Source: an uncultured Eubacteriales bacterium (GTDB lineage: Bacteria; Bacillota; Clostridia; Oscillospirales; Acutalibacteraceae). Taken from it: a stretch of DNA of 9,575 nt. The first letter of the stretch is position 1. Every line of letters starts with the position of its first letter. The DNA lies in contig ONPH01000035.1 of NCBI GenBank assembly GCA_900319655.1, positions 1-9,575 of the forward strand, written 5' to 3'. This document shows positions 1 through 7,051 of the stretch, in pieces. Below the pieces are notes generated by a model that was not told the DNA's origin, did not search any database, and saw only the letters and a program-made list of their open reading frames with translations. Position numbers and translations under genes: made by a program.

Positions 1-576
1 AAAAACGATACCAGTCTAAAACTTGTTCTTTTCGGTTCAAACACAAAACCGGAGAATGTGTCGCAGTTTTCCGTAGCCCAATCCACCGACTGCAAGGTGT
101 TTCTGCCTGACAACGGATTCTGGGACGGCATCGCCCTTGGTGGAACCGGTAACGAAGCCATTTTCTACCACGGCTTCGATGGCGAAGGAAAATCCATGAC
201 ATTTACGCCGACGACGGCGAAGGAACTGACAGACGTTCTTGGAGCGGCGGCGGATTTCAAATCCCTCTTCGGCCTTGACGTCAGGATATCTGTCACGAAC
301 GCGCTCGACTTGACCGGGGTGCAGTTTGATGCCGAAACGCTCGCGGCGATTCCGGTGACATTCGACAAGTTCATGTTTAAGGTCAATTCCCAGGAACAGC
401 TCAACGACGTACTGGCGGCCCTGCCGGACTCTGTTACGGTCGGAATCGATCCTTCGTCCGCAGGAAAGGCTGAGTTGGCGATTCCGGACGGAGACAAGCA
501 CAATGTTTGGGTCTTGCTCCCGACAAGCGGCAAGTACAGGCCCTACATCGGTGGAATGAACATCATCTTGCGGTAA
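1..576 (+). CDS. 3' part of an unrecognised protein gene (5' end outside window)
   Basis: The frame is open from the first base to a TAA at 574-576, giving 191 residues with no start that must be the true one. A GTG at 58 has a GGAG only 3 nt away, so it is probably internal. I do not recognise the family. The visible part is acidic, with alternating short hydrophobic stretches and Gly/Asp/Thr/Ser-rich turns and only one Cys. It has no transmembrane segment and no obvious catalytic motif. This looks like beta-rich extracellular or surface protein sequence, but that is only an impression. The opposite strand is also open over 37-501 and 165-533, but those translations are Arg/Ser-rich and look like antisense shadows. 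The last 34 bases overlap, tail to tail, the end of the 3'-5' exonuclease gene. The final six or so codons lie antisense to what looks like conserved exonuclease sequence, so the true C-terminus may be missing (see the junction entry). Confidence 0.55.
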   Translation, partial: KNDTSLKLVLFGSNTKPENVSQFSVAQSTDCKVFLPDNGFWDGIALGGTGNEAIFYHGFDGEGKSMTFTPTTAKELTDVLGAAADFKSLFGLDVRISVTNALDLTGVQFDAETLAAIPVTFDKFMFKVNSQEQLNDVLAALPDSVTVGIDPSSAGKAELAIPDGDKHNVWVLLPTSGKYRPYIGGMNIILR

Positions 577-1163
577 AATTCCTCGCAGTCAGCCTTTAAT
601 ACGCAGCTTGAAACAGGGTATTTGTCAATCAGCTTAACAAGGCATTCGCGGCTTAAAAGCGCGTCTGCCTCTGCCCTGTGCTGCTCGTCCTCGGAAAACT
701 CAATTCCCAAAAGCTCCGCGCACACGCCGAGCCCCATTTGATTTGCCGCGTCGTAGCGGTCAAGGGCGCGTTGGCAGTACTCCTGCAAGTCGCAGTAGCT
801 TTTTAAGAACGGAATGTGATAATCCTTTGTGTAGAAAAGATAGTTTTCAATCAGCGCGTGAATGTCTGAGGTTCCCCAGGTCATCAGCGTGCTGTCACCG
901 AGAAACTTTGCAAAGCTGTCCGCCGCGGTGAAAAAATAAACTCCGCCGTCAACAAGCTCCTCAAAGTTTATCTTTGTGAGCTGCTTGACCTTGCCCGAGA
1001 GCCTTTTGCCGATTTTCGGCGTAATCAGCGACGAGAAGGTATCGACAACATTCAGCTTTTCGTCGAGCTTTACCGCACCGAACTCGATTATTTCATTGAC
1101 AAACTTCTGAGCGGACTTGCTGAAAGCGCCGTTCCACTCCAAATCAAGAATTACGTAACTCAT
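543..1163 (-). CDS. DEDDh-family 3'-5' exonuclease, probably truncated at the C-terminus
   Basis: This 206-residue protein has the RNase T/DnaQ-type exonuclease fold, which removes nucleotides from 3' ends of DNA or RNA using two metal ions. Motif I is DLEWN (D7, E9), followed by NEIIEFGAVKLD (24-34), a usual companion in this family. Motif II is TWGTSDIHAL with D100. Motif III is HRAEAD with H162 and D167, the DEDDh signature, so all catalytic residues are present. The gene follows typA directly: its ATG overlaps the typA TGA as ATGA, and no Shine-Dalgarno sequence is visible, so translation is probably coupled. The protein stops soon after EEFYRKMMF. From memory, Clostridia homologues run on for several dozen residues, often with Cys pairs. 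The last few residues come from sequence at the suspected junction, so this copy is probably cut short. DNA versus RNA as the substrate cannot be told from sequence. Confidence 0.82.
   Translation of the reverse strand: MSYVILDLEWNGAFSKSAQKFVNEIIEFGAVKLDEKLNVVDTFSSLITPKIGKRLSGKVKQLTKINFEELVDGGVYFFTAADSFAKFLGDSTLMTWGTSDIHALIENYLFYTKDYHIPFLKSYCDLQEYCQRALDRYDAANQMGLGVCAELLGIEFSEDEQHRAEADALLSRECLVKLIDKYPVSSCVLKADCEEFYRKMMFIPPM
545..560. other. Suspected sequence junction between two unrelated gene fragments
   Basis: Two convergent reading frames overlap by 34 bases here. The minus-strand exonuclease reads as normal family sequence up to about position 555 and then has only a few residues (IPPM) before a TAG at 543-545. 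The plus-strand gene reads as ordinary protein up to about 555 and then continues for about six codons antisense to the exonuclease. Each frame looks ended by the other's DNA, which is what a breakpoint would produce. No insertion-sequence end, target duplication, repeat or terminator is visible. It may be a real rearrangement or a misassembly. A genuine short convergent overlap is the simplest alternative. Confidence 0.45.
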
Positions 1164-2980
1164 TTTTTACGAAAAGCCTGCTTCATACGCTGTTCCTTGG
1201 ACAGTATACGCTTTCTCATTCTGATATTTTCGGGTGTAACCTCAACAAGCTCGTCGTCCGCGATAAACTCAAGGCACTGCTCGAGCGACATAACCGTGGG
1301 CGGTGTGAGCTTTAATGCGTCGTCTGAACCCGAGGCACGGGTATTGGTGATGTGCTTTTTCTTGCAGACGTTAACGGTAATGTCCTCAGACTTGGGACTT
1401 GCGCCGACAATCATTCCCTCGTAAACGGGAACGCCTGCGCCGATAAACAGTCTGCCTCTTTCCTGAGCGGCATACAATCCGTAGGTTACGGTGTCACCTG
1501 TTTCAAAGGCGATGAGCGAGCCCTGGTGACGGGTTACAATCTCGCCCTTCCACGGCTCATAGCCGTCAAAAACATGGTTCATAATACCGTTGCCGTTGGT
1601 GTCGGTAAGGAACTCGGGGCGGTAGCCCATAAGTCCGCGCGCCGGAATTCTGAACTCAATGTGTGTAACTCCGCCGTCGCGCGTGCCCATATTTACAAGC
1701 TCTGCCTTACGTGAGCCGAGCTTTTCCATAACAGCGCCGACGTAGCTGTCGGGAACCTCGACAATGAGGAACTCCATAGGCTCGTGAAGCTTGCCGTCGA
1801 TTGTCTTTGTGATAACCTCGGGGCGCGAAACCTGGAACTCATAATTCTGTCTGCGCATTGTCTCGATAAGGATTGAAAGGTGAAGCTCGCCTCTGCCCGA
1901 AACCTTGAAGGTATCGGCGCTGTCGGTCTCCTCAACCCTTAACGCGATGTTTGTCTCGGTCTCCTTAAAGAGCCTGTCGCGGATATTTCTCGAGGTAACG
2001 TACTTGCCTTCTCTGCCTGCAAAGGGAGAGTTGTTTACAATAAAATTCATTGTAACGGTGGGCTCGTCGATTTTTACAAAGGGAAGCGGCTCTACGCAGT
2101 CGGTTGAGCAGAGCGTTTCTCCTATATTGATGTCCTGAATACCGCTGATGCAGACGAGGTCGCCCAGGCTTGCCTCGTCGCACTCGATTCTTTTAAGTCC
2201 CTCAAACTGGTACAGCTTGCCGATACGCACATTCTTTGTAGTGCCGTCGGTATGGCAGAGGGTTACGGACTGGCCGTTTTTAACATGACCTCTCTCTACC
2301 CTGCCCACGCCGATTCTGCCGACAAAGTTGTCGGCGTCGATATTTGAGATGAGAATTTGAAGGCCGCCGTCAAGCTCTCCCTTGGGAGCGGGAATTTCGC
2401 GGATAATAGCGTCGAACAGCGGCTTCATATCAGTGCCTGCTTCGTTGTAATCCTCGGTTGCGTAGCCGTCGCGCGCGGAAGCGTAAATTACCGGGAATTC
2501 AAGCTGATCCTCGTCGGCGCCGAGCTCGATAAAGAGGTCGAGAACCTCGTCGACTACTTCCTCGGGACGCGCGCCGGGACGGTCGATTTTGTTGAGCACA
2601 ACCAGCGGCTTTTTGCCGAGGCCGAGAGCCTTTTTGAGCACGAATCTCGTCTGGGGCATACAGCCCTCAAAAGCGTCTACGAGCAGAACAACGCCGTCTA
2701 CCATCTGCAAAATACGCTCAACCTCGCCGCCGAAATCGGCGTGTCCGGGGGTGTCCACGATGTTGATTTTAATTCCGTTGTAAAGCACGGCGGTGGGCTT
2801 TGAGAGAATTGTAATTCCTCTTTCCCTTTCGAGGTCGTTTGAGTCCATTACCCTTTCCTCGACATTTTCATTTGCTCTGAAAATACCGCTCTGCTTCAAA
2901 AGCTGATCCACAAGCGTAGTTTTGCCGTGGTCAACGTGCGCGATAATCGCGATGTTTCTTAAATCTTCTCTTACGTCCAT
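1160..2980 (-). CDS. typA: Translational GTPase TypA/BipA
   Basis: This ribosome-associated GTPase of the EF-G/LepA superfamily assists 50S subunit assembly and stress or cold adaptation in the cytoplasm. Numbering from the chosen start, G1 is AHVDHGKTT (about 14-22), G2 is RERGITI (about 52-58), G3 is DTPGH (76-80) and G4 is NKID (130-133). A beta-barrel domain II, an EF-G-like domain and the BipA-specific C-terminal domain ending in a Lys/Arg-rich tail follow. At 606 aa it is full length for the family. An in-frame ATG lies two codons upstream at 2986, but the GGAG at 2988-2991 is only 1 nt from it and is 7 nt from the ATG at 2980, so MDVREDLRN is preferred. It is transcribed leftward from a strong promoter at 3015-3043, and the exonuclease gene is coupled behind it. 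No frameshift or lost motif is seen. Confidence 0.97.
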   Translation of the reverse strand: MDVREDLRNIAIIAHVDHGKTTLVDQLLKQSGIFRANENVEERVMDSNDLERERGITILSKPTAVLYNGIKINIVDTPGHADFGGEVERILQMVDGVVLLVDAFEGCMPQTRFVLKKALGLGKKPLVVLNKIDRPGARPEEVVDEVLDLFIELGADEDQLEFPVIYASARDGYATEDYNEAGTDMKPLFDAIIREIPAPKGELDGGLQILISNIDADNFVGRIGVGRVERGHVKNGQSVTLCHTDGTTKNVRIGKLYQFEGLKRIECDEASLGDLVCISGIQDINIGETLCSTDCVEPLPFVKIDEPTVTMNFIVNNSPFAGREGKYVTSRNIRDRLFKETETNIALRVEETDSADTFKVSGRGELHLSILIETMRRQNYEFQVSRPEVITKTIDGKLHEPMEFLIVEVPDSYVGAVMEKLGSRKAELVNMGTRDGGVTHIEFRIPARGLMGYRPEFLTDTNGNGIMNHVFDGYEPWKGEIVTRHQGSLIAFETGDTVTYGLYAAQERGRLFIGAGVPVYEGMIVGASPKSEDITVNVCKKKHITNTRASGSDDALKLTPPTVMSLEQCLEFIADDELVEVTPENIRMRKRILSKEQRMKQAFRKK

Positions 2981-2987
2981 AATCATA

Positions 2988-2991
2988 CTCC
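2988..2991 (-). promoter_or_regulatory. typA ribosome binding site that decides the start
   Basis: On the minus strand this reads GGAG, followed by 7 nt and then the ATG at 2980. The alternative upstream ATG at 2986 begins 1 nt after it and cannot be served by it. This favours the 606-residue TypA over the 608-residue reading. Confidence 0.8.
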
Positions 2992-3014
2992 ATAAAACAT
3001 AATATTACATTATA

Positions 3015-3043
3015 ATTATATCACTGCCGTGCGGTAATTTCAA
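3015..3043 (-). promoter_or_regulatory. typA promoter (sigma-A type)
   Basis: Reading the minus strand, the -35 box is TTGAAA (3043-3038), the spacer is exactly 17 nt and the -10 box is TATAAT (3020-3015). A second TATAAT follows at once (3014-3009) as part of a TA-rich repeat, but it has no well-placed -35. The predicted transcript start is near 3008, giving a leader of roughly 28 nt. This is one mismatch from the consensus across both hexamers. Confidence 0.8.
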
Positions 3044-3144
3044 CTTGTATTTTTAATCACCTTTCGGCTTATATCGCGTGGTATTTTGAAACATTTTCCC
3101 AATAGACATTGCTTTTTACAATAAAATTTTCAATATTTTGTGTT

Positions 3145-3157
3145 TTTCGTGTCGAAA
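3145..3157. repeat. Short inverted repeat upstream of the acn -35 box
   Basis: The 13 bases TTTCGTGTCGAAA have perfect 5-nt arms (TTTCG / CGAAA) around a TGT centre. The site ends 5 nt before the -35 hexamer, a position typical of an activator or second repressor site. I do not recognise it as a known operator, and a repeat this short can arise by chance. Confidence 0.3.
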
Positions 3158-3162
3158 TACGC

Positions 3163-3191
3163 TTTACAACTACTAAGGATTGTTATATAAT
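3163..3191 (+). promoter_or_regulatory. acn-icd-rex-comEC promoter (sigma-A type)
   Basis: The -35 box is TTTACA (3163-3168), the spacer is exactly 17 nt and the -10 box is TATAAT (3186-3191). The predicted start is near 3198, which leaves a leader of about 50 nt before the acn ATG at 3249. The -10 box sits inside the Rex operator described next, so repressor and RNA polymerase could not bind together. Confidence 0.85.
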
Positions 3192-3197
3192 TAACAT
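3180..3197. promoter_or_regulatory. Rex operator overlapping the acn -10 box
   Basis: TTGTTATATAATTAACAT matches the Firmicutes/Clostridia Rex-binding consensus (TTGTTAA-N4-TTAACAA) at 12 of 14 fixed positions. Its core is a perfect inverted repeat, TGTTA (3181-3185) and TAACA (3192-3196), and the six bases between the arms are exactly the -10 hexamer. A Rex gene is third in the operon that this promoter serves. Motif, position and gene context agree, so autoregulation by Rex is the best reading. Binding itself is inferred. Confidence 0.85.
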
Positions 3198-3202
3198 AAA
3201 TG

Positions 3203-3224
3203 CCCCTTGTACTATTTGCAGGGG
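3203..3224 (+). other. Possible small hairpin in the acn 5' leader
   Basis: CCCCT (3203-3207) can pair with AGGGG (3220-3224) around a 12-nt loop, about 5 nt after the predicted transcript start and 12 nt before the ribosome binding site. It has no T-run, so it is not a terminator. It may stabilise the 5' end of the mRNA. It is too small to be a riboswitch. Confidence 0.3.
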
Positions 3225-3236
3225 AAATTTATAAAC

Positions 3237-3242
3237 GGAGGT
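3237..3242 (+). promoter_or_regulatory. acn ribosome binding site that decides the start
   Basis: GGAGGT lies 6 nt before the ATG at 3249. It rules out the longer in-frame reading from an ATG at 3207, which has no ribosome binding site, would add 14 residues unlike the family and would start only about 9 nt into the predicted transcript. Confidence 0.9.
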
Positions 3243-3248
3243 AATATT

Positions 3249-5180
3249 ATGGGCTATACAATAGCACAGAAGATTATTAAAGAGCACCTTGTGAGCGGCG
3301 AGATGGTTGTCGGCACAGACATCGGTCTTAAGATTGACCAGACGCTTACTCAGGACGCTACGGGAACTATGGCTTACATCGAGTATGAGGCTATGGGAAT
3401 TCCCCGTGTTAAAACAGAAAAAAGCGTGGCGTACATCGACCACAATACCTTACAGACAGGCTTTGAGAACGCGGACGACCACAGATTTATTCAGTCCGTT
3501 TGCAAAAAGCACGGCATTTACTTTTCACGTCCCGGCAACGGAATTTGCCATCAGGTTCACCTTGAGCGCTTCGGCAAGCCCGGCAAGACCTTAATCGGTT
3601 CTGACAGCCATACTCCCACAGGCGGCGGTATCGGTATGCTCGCAATCGGCGCAGGCGGACTTGACGTTGCGGTTGCTATGGGCGGCGGCGCTTACTACAT
3701 CACAATGCCCAAGATGGTTAGAGTTAACCTTACAGGCAAGCTCAGCCCGTGGGTATCGGCAAAGGATATTATCCTCGCGGTTCTTAAGGTTATGAGTGTT
3801 AAGGGCGGCGTTGGCAAGATTGTTGAGTACGGCGGCGAGGGCGTTAAAACCCTGACTGTTCCCGAGAGAGCTACAATCACCAATATGGGCGCTGAGCTCG
3901 GCGCTACAACATCTGTATTCCCCTCAGACGAGACAACAAGAGAATTCCTTAAGGCTCAAGGCAGAGAGGAAGACTACACAGAGCTTTCGGCAGACGCCGA
4001 CGCGGTTTATGACGAGGTTATCGAGATTAACCTCTCAGAGCTTGAGCCTTTGGCGGCTTGCCCCCACTCCCCCGACAACATCAAGACAATCAAGGAGCTT
4101 GAAGGTCAGCAGGTTGATCAGGTATGTATCGGCTCATGCACAAATTCCAGCTACCTTGACCTTATGAGAGTCGCTTACATCTTAAAGGGCAAGAAGGTTG
4201 CCGACAATGTTTCGCTCGCAATCGCCCCCGGCAGTAAGCAGGTATTTAATATGCTCGCGCTCAACGGCGCACTCGGAGATTTAATCGCGGCCGGAGCGAG
4301 AATTCTTGAAAGCGCTTGCGGTCCATGCATCGGTATGGGACAGTCGCCCAACAGCAAGGGTATTTCGCTGAGAACCTTCAACCGTAACTTTGAGGGCAGA
4401 AGCGGCACAGCCGACGGTCAGATTTACCTTGTATCTCCCGAAACCGCCGCCGTTTCGGCAATCAAGGGCGTATTTACCGACCCGAGATGTCTCGGAGAAG
4501 CGGCTGAGATTGAGCTTCCCGAGAAGTTCCTCATCAACGACAATATGGTTATCGACCCTGCTCCCGTAGAGGAGATGGACAGCGTTGAAATTCTCAGAGG
4601 TCCGAACATCAAGGAATATCCCAAGACAAGTCCGCTGACAGACAGCATTGAGGCTTCGTGTTCGCTCAAGGTAGGCGACAACATCACAACCGACCACATT
4701 ATGCCAGCAGGAGCTAAAATTCTTCCGCTGCGTTCAAATATTCCGAAAATCTCGCAGCACTGCTTCACCGTTTGCGACAAGGACTTCCCCGAACGCGCAA
4801 AGACCTTGGGCAAGAGCATTATTGTCGGCGGAGAAAACTACGGTCAGGGCTCATCGCGTGAGCACGCGGCTCTCGCACCGCTTTACCTCGGCGTAAAGGC
4901 GGTTCTGGTTAAGAGCTTTGCGAGAATTCACAAGAGCAACCTGATTAACGCAGGTATCCTCCCCCTCACCTTTAAGGATAATGCTGATTACGACAAAATT
5001 AAGCTCGGTGATATGCTTGAGCTTCCGAATATCAAGGAAGAAATTACAAACGCTTCCGACATCACCGTTGTCAACAAGACAACAGGCGAGACTATCAAGG
5101 CGGACTGCGAGCTTTCAGACCGCACAAGAGCTATTATCATCGCAGGCGGACTGCTTGACTACACAAAGGAGAACAGCTAA
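3249..5180 (+). CDS. acn: Aconitate hydratase, Aquifex-type single chain
   Basis: This [4Fe-4S] enzyme isomerises citrate to isocitrate through cis-aconitate in the cytoplasm. The 643-residue chain carries a LeuC-like catalytic part (about 1-430) joined to a LeuD-like swivel domain (about 465-643). Visible marks are [14 protein letters not shown] (117-130), the cluster ligands C297 in GSCTNSS and C357/C360 in ACGPCIGMG, and the substrate-binding [14 protein letters not shown] (531-544) of the swivel domain. It is much shorter than the roughly 900-residue AcnA and matches the putative Aquifex-type aconitases common in Clostridia. Homoaconitase or isopropylmalate isomerase is possible by fold, but the single chain and the adjoining icd gene argue for aconitase. 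It is first in the operon, with a Rex-controlled promoter and a strong ribosome binding site. Its stop overlaps the icd start by one base (TAATG). The exposed cluster makes it oxygen-sensitive, as in other members of the family. Confidence 0.95.
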   Translation: MGYTIAQKIIKEHLVSGEMVVGTDIGLKIDQTLTQDATGTMAYIEYEAMGIPRVKTEKSVAYIDHNTLQTGFENADDHRFIQSVCKKHGIYFSRPGNGICHQVHLERFGKPGKTLIGSDSHTPTGGGIGMLAIGAGGLDVAVAMGGGAYYITMPKMVRVNLTGKLSPWVSAKDIILAVLKVMSVKGGVGKIVEYGGEGVKTLTVPERATITNMGAELGATTSVFPSDETTREFLKAQGREEDYTELSADADAVYDEVIEINLSELEPLAACPHSPDNIKTIKELEGQQVDQVCIGSCTNSSYLDLMRVAYILKGKKVADNVSLAIAPGSKQVFNMLALNGALGDLIAAGARILESACGPCIGMGQSPNSKGISLRTFNRNFEGRSGTADGQIYLVSPETAAVSAIKGVFTDPRCLGEAAEIELPEKFLINDNMVIDPAPVEEMDSVEILRGPNIKEYPKTSPLTDSIEASCSLKVGDNITTDHIMPAGAKILPLRSNIPKISQHCFTVCDKDFPERAKTLGKSIIVGGENYGQGSSREHAALAPLYLGVKAVLVKSFARIHKSNLINAGILPLTFKDNADYDKIKLGDMLELPNIKEEITNASDITVVNKTTGETIKADCELSDRTRAIIIAGGLLDYTKENS

Positions 5181-6388
5181 TGGACAAGATTAAAATGACT
5201 ACCCCCATCGTTGAGATGGACGGCGACGAGATGACAAGAATCATCTGGCAGATGATTAAGGACAAGCTTCTCCTTCCCTACATTGACTTAAAGACCGAGT
5301 ACTACGACCTCGGACTTAAGCACAGAAACGAAACCGACGACCAGGTTACTGTTGACTCCGCTAACGCCACAAAGAAGTACGGCGTTGCGGTTAAGTGCGC
5401 GACCATCACCCCGAACGCCGCGAGAATGACCGAATATGACCTAAAGAGTATGTGGAAATCTCCGAACGGCACTATCAGGGCAATCCTCGACGGTACGGTA
5501 TTCCGCAGCCCTATTCTCGTAAAGGGCATTGTTCCGTATATCCCGACTTGGAAAAAGCCGATTTGCATTGCGCGTCACGCTTACGGAGATGTTTACAAGA
5601 ATACCGAAATGCGCGTTGAGGCAGGCAGCAAGGCTGAGCTCTGCGTTACAAAGCCCGACGGAACTGAGGAAAGGTCGACTATCTTCGACTTTAAGACCGA
5701 CGGCGTAATTCAGGGTATGCACAACCTTGACAAGAGTATTTCGTCCTTTGCACGCAGCTGCTTTAACTACGCGCTTGACCAGAAACTTGACGTATGGTTC
5801 GCCACAAAGGACACAATCAGCAAGACCTACGACCACCGCTTTAAGGATATTTTTGCGGAGATTTTTGAAAACGAGTATAAAGAGAAGTTTGACGCCGCAG
5901 GCATTGAGTACTTCTACACCCTTATCGACGACGCCGTTGCGCGCGTTATCCGCAGCGAAGGCGGCTATATGTGGGCTTGCAAGAACTATGACGGCGACGT
6001 TATGAGCGATATGATTGCTACCGCGTTCGGCTCGCTCGCTATGATGACCAGCGTGCTGGTATCTCCCGACGGAGTTTACGAGTATGAGGCTGCTCACGGC
6101 ACTGTTCAGCGCCACTACTACAAGCACCTTAAGGGCGAGGAAACCTCTACAAACTCGGTTGCTACCCTCTTTGCTTGGACGGGCGCTCTCAGAAAACGCG
6201 GCGAGCTCGACAAGCTGCCTGAGCTTATGAGCTTTGCGGACAAGCTTGAGACGGCTACAATCAGGACTATTGAGGACGGAATTATGACCGGCGACCTTTA
6301 CCTTATCTCTACACTTGAGAACAAGAAAAAGGTTAACACCGAGGCATTTCTTGACGCGGTTAACGAGCGTCTTGCTGCCTCGTTTTAA
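5180..6388 (+). CDS. icd: Isocitrate dehydrogenase (NADP+), eukaryotic-type homodimer class
   Basis: It oxidatively decarboxylates isocitrate to 2-oxoglutarate and CO2 and makes NADPH. At 402 residues it belongs to the subfamily of human IDH1/2, not to the E. coli Icd type. Visible residues are the isocitrate loop SPNGTIR (94-100), R109, R132 and Y139, K209, and metal-binding D251, D271 and D275 in [17 protein letters not shown] keeps R311 and H312, the counterparts of the IDH1 Arg-His pair that holds the 2'-phosphate of NADP+, so NADP+ use is well supported. An AAGGAG lies 8 nt before the ATG, inside the end of acn, and the two genes overlap by one base, so they are surely co-transcribed. 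With acn it forms the oxidative branch that makes 2-oxoglutarate for glutamate. No citrate synthase gene is in view. No truncation or lost residue is seen. Confidence 0.96.
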   Translation: MDKIKMTTPIVEMDGDEMTRIIWQMIKDKLLLPYIDLKTEYYDLGLKHRNETDDQVTVDSANATKKYGVAVKCATITPNAARMTEYDLKSMWKSPNGTIRAILDGTVFRSPILVKGIVPYIPTWKKPICIARHAYGDVYKNTEMRVEAGSKAELCVTKPDGTEERSTIFDFKTDGVIQGMHNLDKSISSFARSCFNYALDQKLDVWFATKDTISKTYDHRFKDIFAEIFENEYKEKFDAAGIEYFYTLIDDAVARVIRSEGGYMWACKNYDGDVMSDMIATAFGSLAMMTSVLVSPDGVYEYEAAHGTVQRHYYKHLKGEETSTNSVATLFAWTGALRKRGELDKLPELMSFADKLETATIRTIEDGIMTGDLYLISTLENKKKVNTEAFLDAVNERLAASF

Positions 6389-6405
6389 GAAGGTGCAATT
6401 TCTAA

Positions 6406-7041
6406 ATGTCTAAAAATGACAGTATCTCAATGTCGGTCATCAGGCGTTTGCCGAGGTACTACCGCTTTTTGTGCGAGCTTGACGACCGCTCAGTTGAGAG
6501 GATTTCTTCCACCGAGCTTTCTAAGATAATGAACTCCACCGCCTCGCAGGTCAGGCAGGATCTAAACTGCTTCGGCGGCTTCGGTCAGCAGGGCTACGGC
6601 TATACCGTTAAGGGGCTCAGGGACGAGATTAAAAAAATCTTGGGACTTAATAAGGGCTACAAGGCTGTTATGATTGGCGCCGGTAATTTCGGCGCGGCGA
6701 TTGTAAATTACCTTGTTTTTAACAAGCTCGGCTTTGAGCTTGCAGGCTGCTTTGACTGCGATAAGGAAAAGCTCGGCAAACAGCTCGGCGGACTGACGAT
6801 TATGGACGACTCCCTGCTCTACAGCTTTTGCAAGGAAAATGAGATTGAAGCGGCTTTTCTGTGTATTCCGAAGGAAAGCGTAGAATCAATCCTCGACAAG
6901 CTGTACGGCTTGGGAATTAAGTGCTATTGGAATTTTAGCCACTACGATTTAAGCTCAAAATACAGCGACGTCGTTGTGGAAAATGTTCATCTGAGCGACA
7001 GCCTGATGACGCTGTGCTACCGTATGAACAATTCAAAATAG
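6406..7041 (+). CDS. rex: Redox-sensing transcriptional repressor Rex
   Basis: Rex is a cytoplasmic homodimer that binds DNA when NAD+ dominates and lets go when NADH rises. At 211 aa it has normal length. The N-terminal winged helix (about 10-62) contains the typical RLPRYYRFL helix, ERISSTELS and the recognition helix TASQVRQDLNCFGGFG. The Rossmann domain starts at about 86 with GAGNFG (91-96). D117, at the end of the second strand (CFDCD), is the acidic residue expected to favour NADH over NADPH. The C-terminal VVENVHLSDSLMTLCYRM is the helix that swaps between subunits. An AAGGTG lies 10 nt before the ATG. The gene is 17 nt after icd and 10 nt before comEC with no terminator. A matching operator covers the -10 box of the operon promoter, so it most likely represses acn, icd and itself. 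Confidence 0.96.
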   Translation: MSKNDSISMSVIRRLPRYYRFLCELDDRSVERISSTELSKIMNSTASQVRQDLNCFGGFGQQGYGYTVKGLRDEIKKILGLNKGYKAVMIGAGNFGAAIVNYLVFNKLGFELAGCFDCDKEKLGKQLGGLTIMDDSLLYSFCKENEIEAAFLCIPKESVESILDKLYGLGIKCYWNFSHYDLSSKYSDVVVENVHLSDSLMTLCYRMNNSK

Positions 7042-7051
7042 GAGAATAAAA

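Larger units (their letters stand above)
2981..3248. promoter_or_regulatory. Divergent typA / acn control region
   Basis: This A+T-rich gap of about 270 nt separates typA (leftward) from acn (rightward). It holds one sigma-A-like promoter for each direction, a Rex operator on the acn promoter, a short inverted repeat just upstream of the acn -35 box and a possible 5' leader hairpin, each listed separately. The middle stretch, about 3045-3140, shows A/T runs that could serve as UP elements but no gene, riboswitch fold or further clear operator that I can support. Confidence 0.85.

Noticed and set aside
37..533. Minus-strand open frames of 154 and 122 codons opposite the left-hand gene
   Set aside because: They lie antisense to a longer frame that is open to the window edge. 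Their translations are Arg/Ser-rich and lack protein-like patterning, and no ribosome binding site supports them.
2357..2803. 148-codon plus-strand open frame inside typA
   Set aside because: It is entirely antisense to the conserved GTPase domain of TypA, and its openness follows from typA codon use.
3024..3033. CCG-CA-CGG inverted repeat in the spacer of the typA promoter
   Set aside because: The arms are only 3 bp and extension fails on the next pair. This is too weak to call an operator.
3207..3248. Longer acn start at ATG 3207
   Set aside because: It has no ribosome binding site, it would begin almost at the predicted transcript start, and GGAGGT is ideally placed for ATG 3249.
3198..3248. 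Riboswitch or iron-responsive element in the acn leader
   Set aside because: The leader is only about 50 nt, with one 5-bp stem. There is no room for a known riboswitch and no matching loop motif.
5441..6127. 228-codon minus-strand open frame inside icd
   Set aside because: It is antisense to catalytic and cofactor-binding regions of the dehydrogenase. It has no promoter or ribosome binding site and the composition is typical of a shadow frame.
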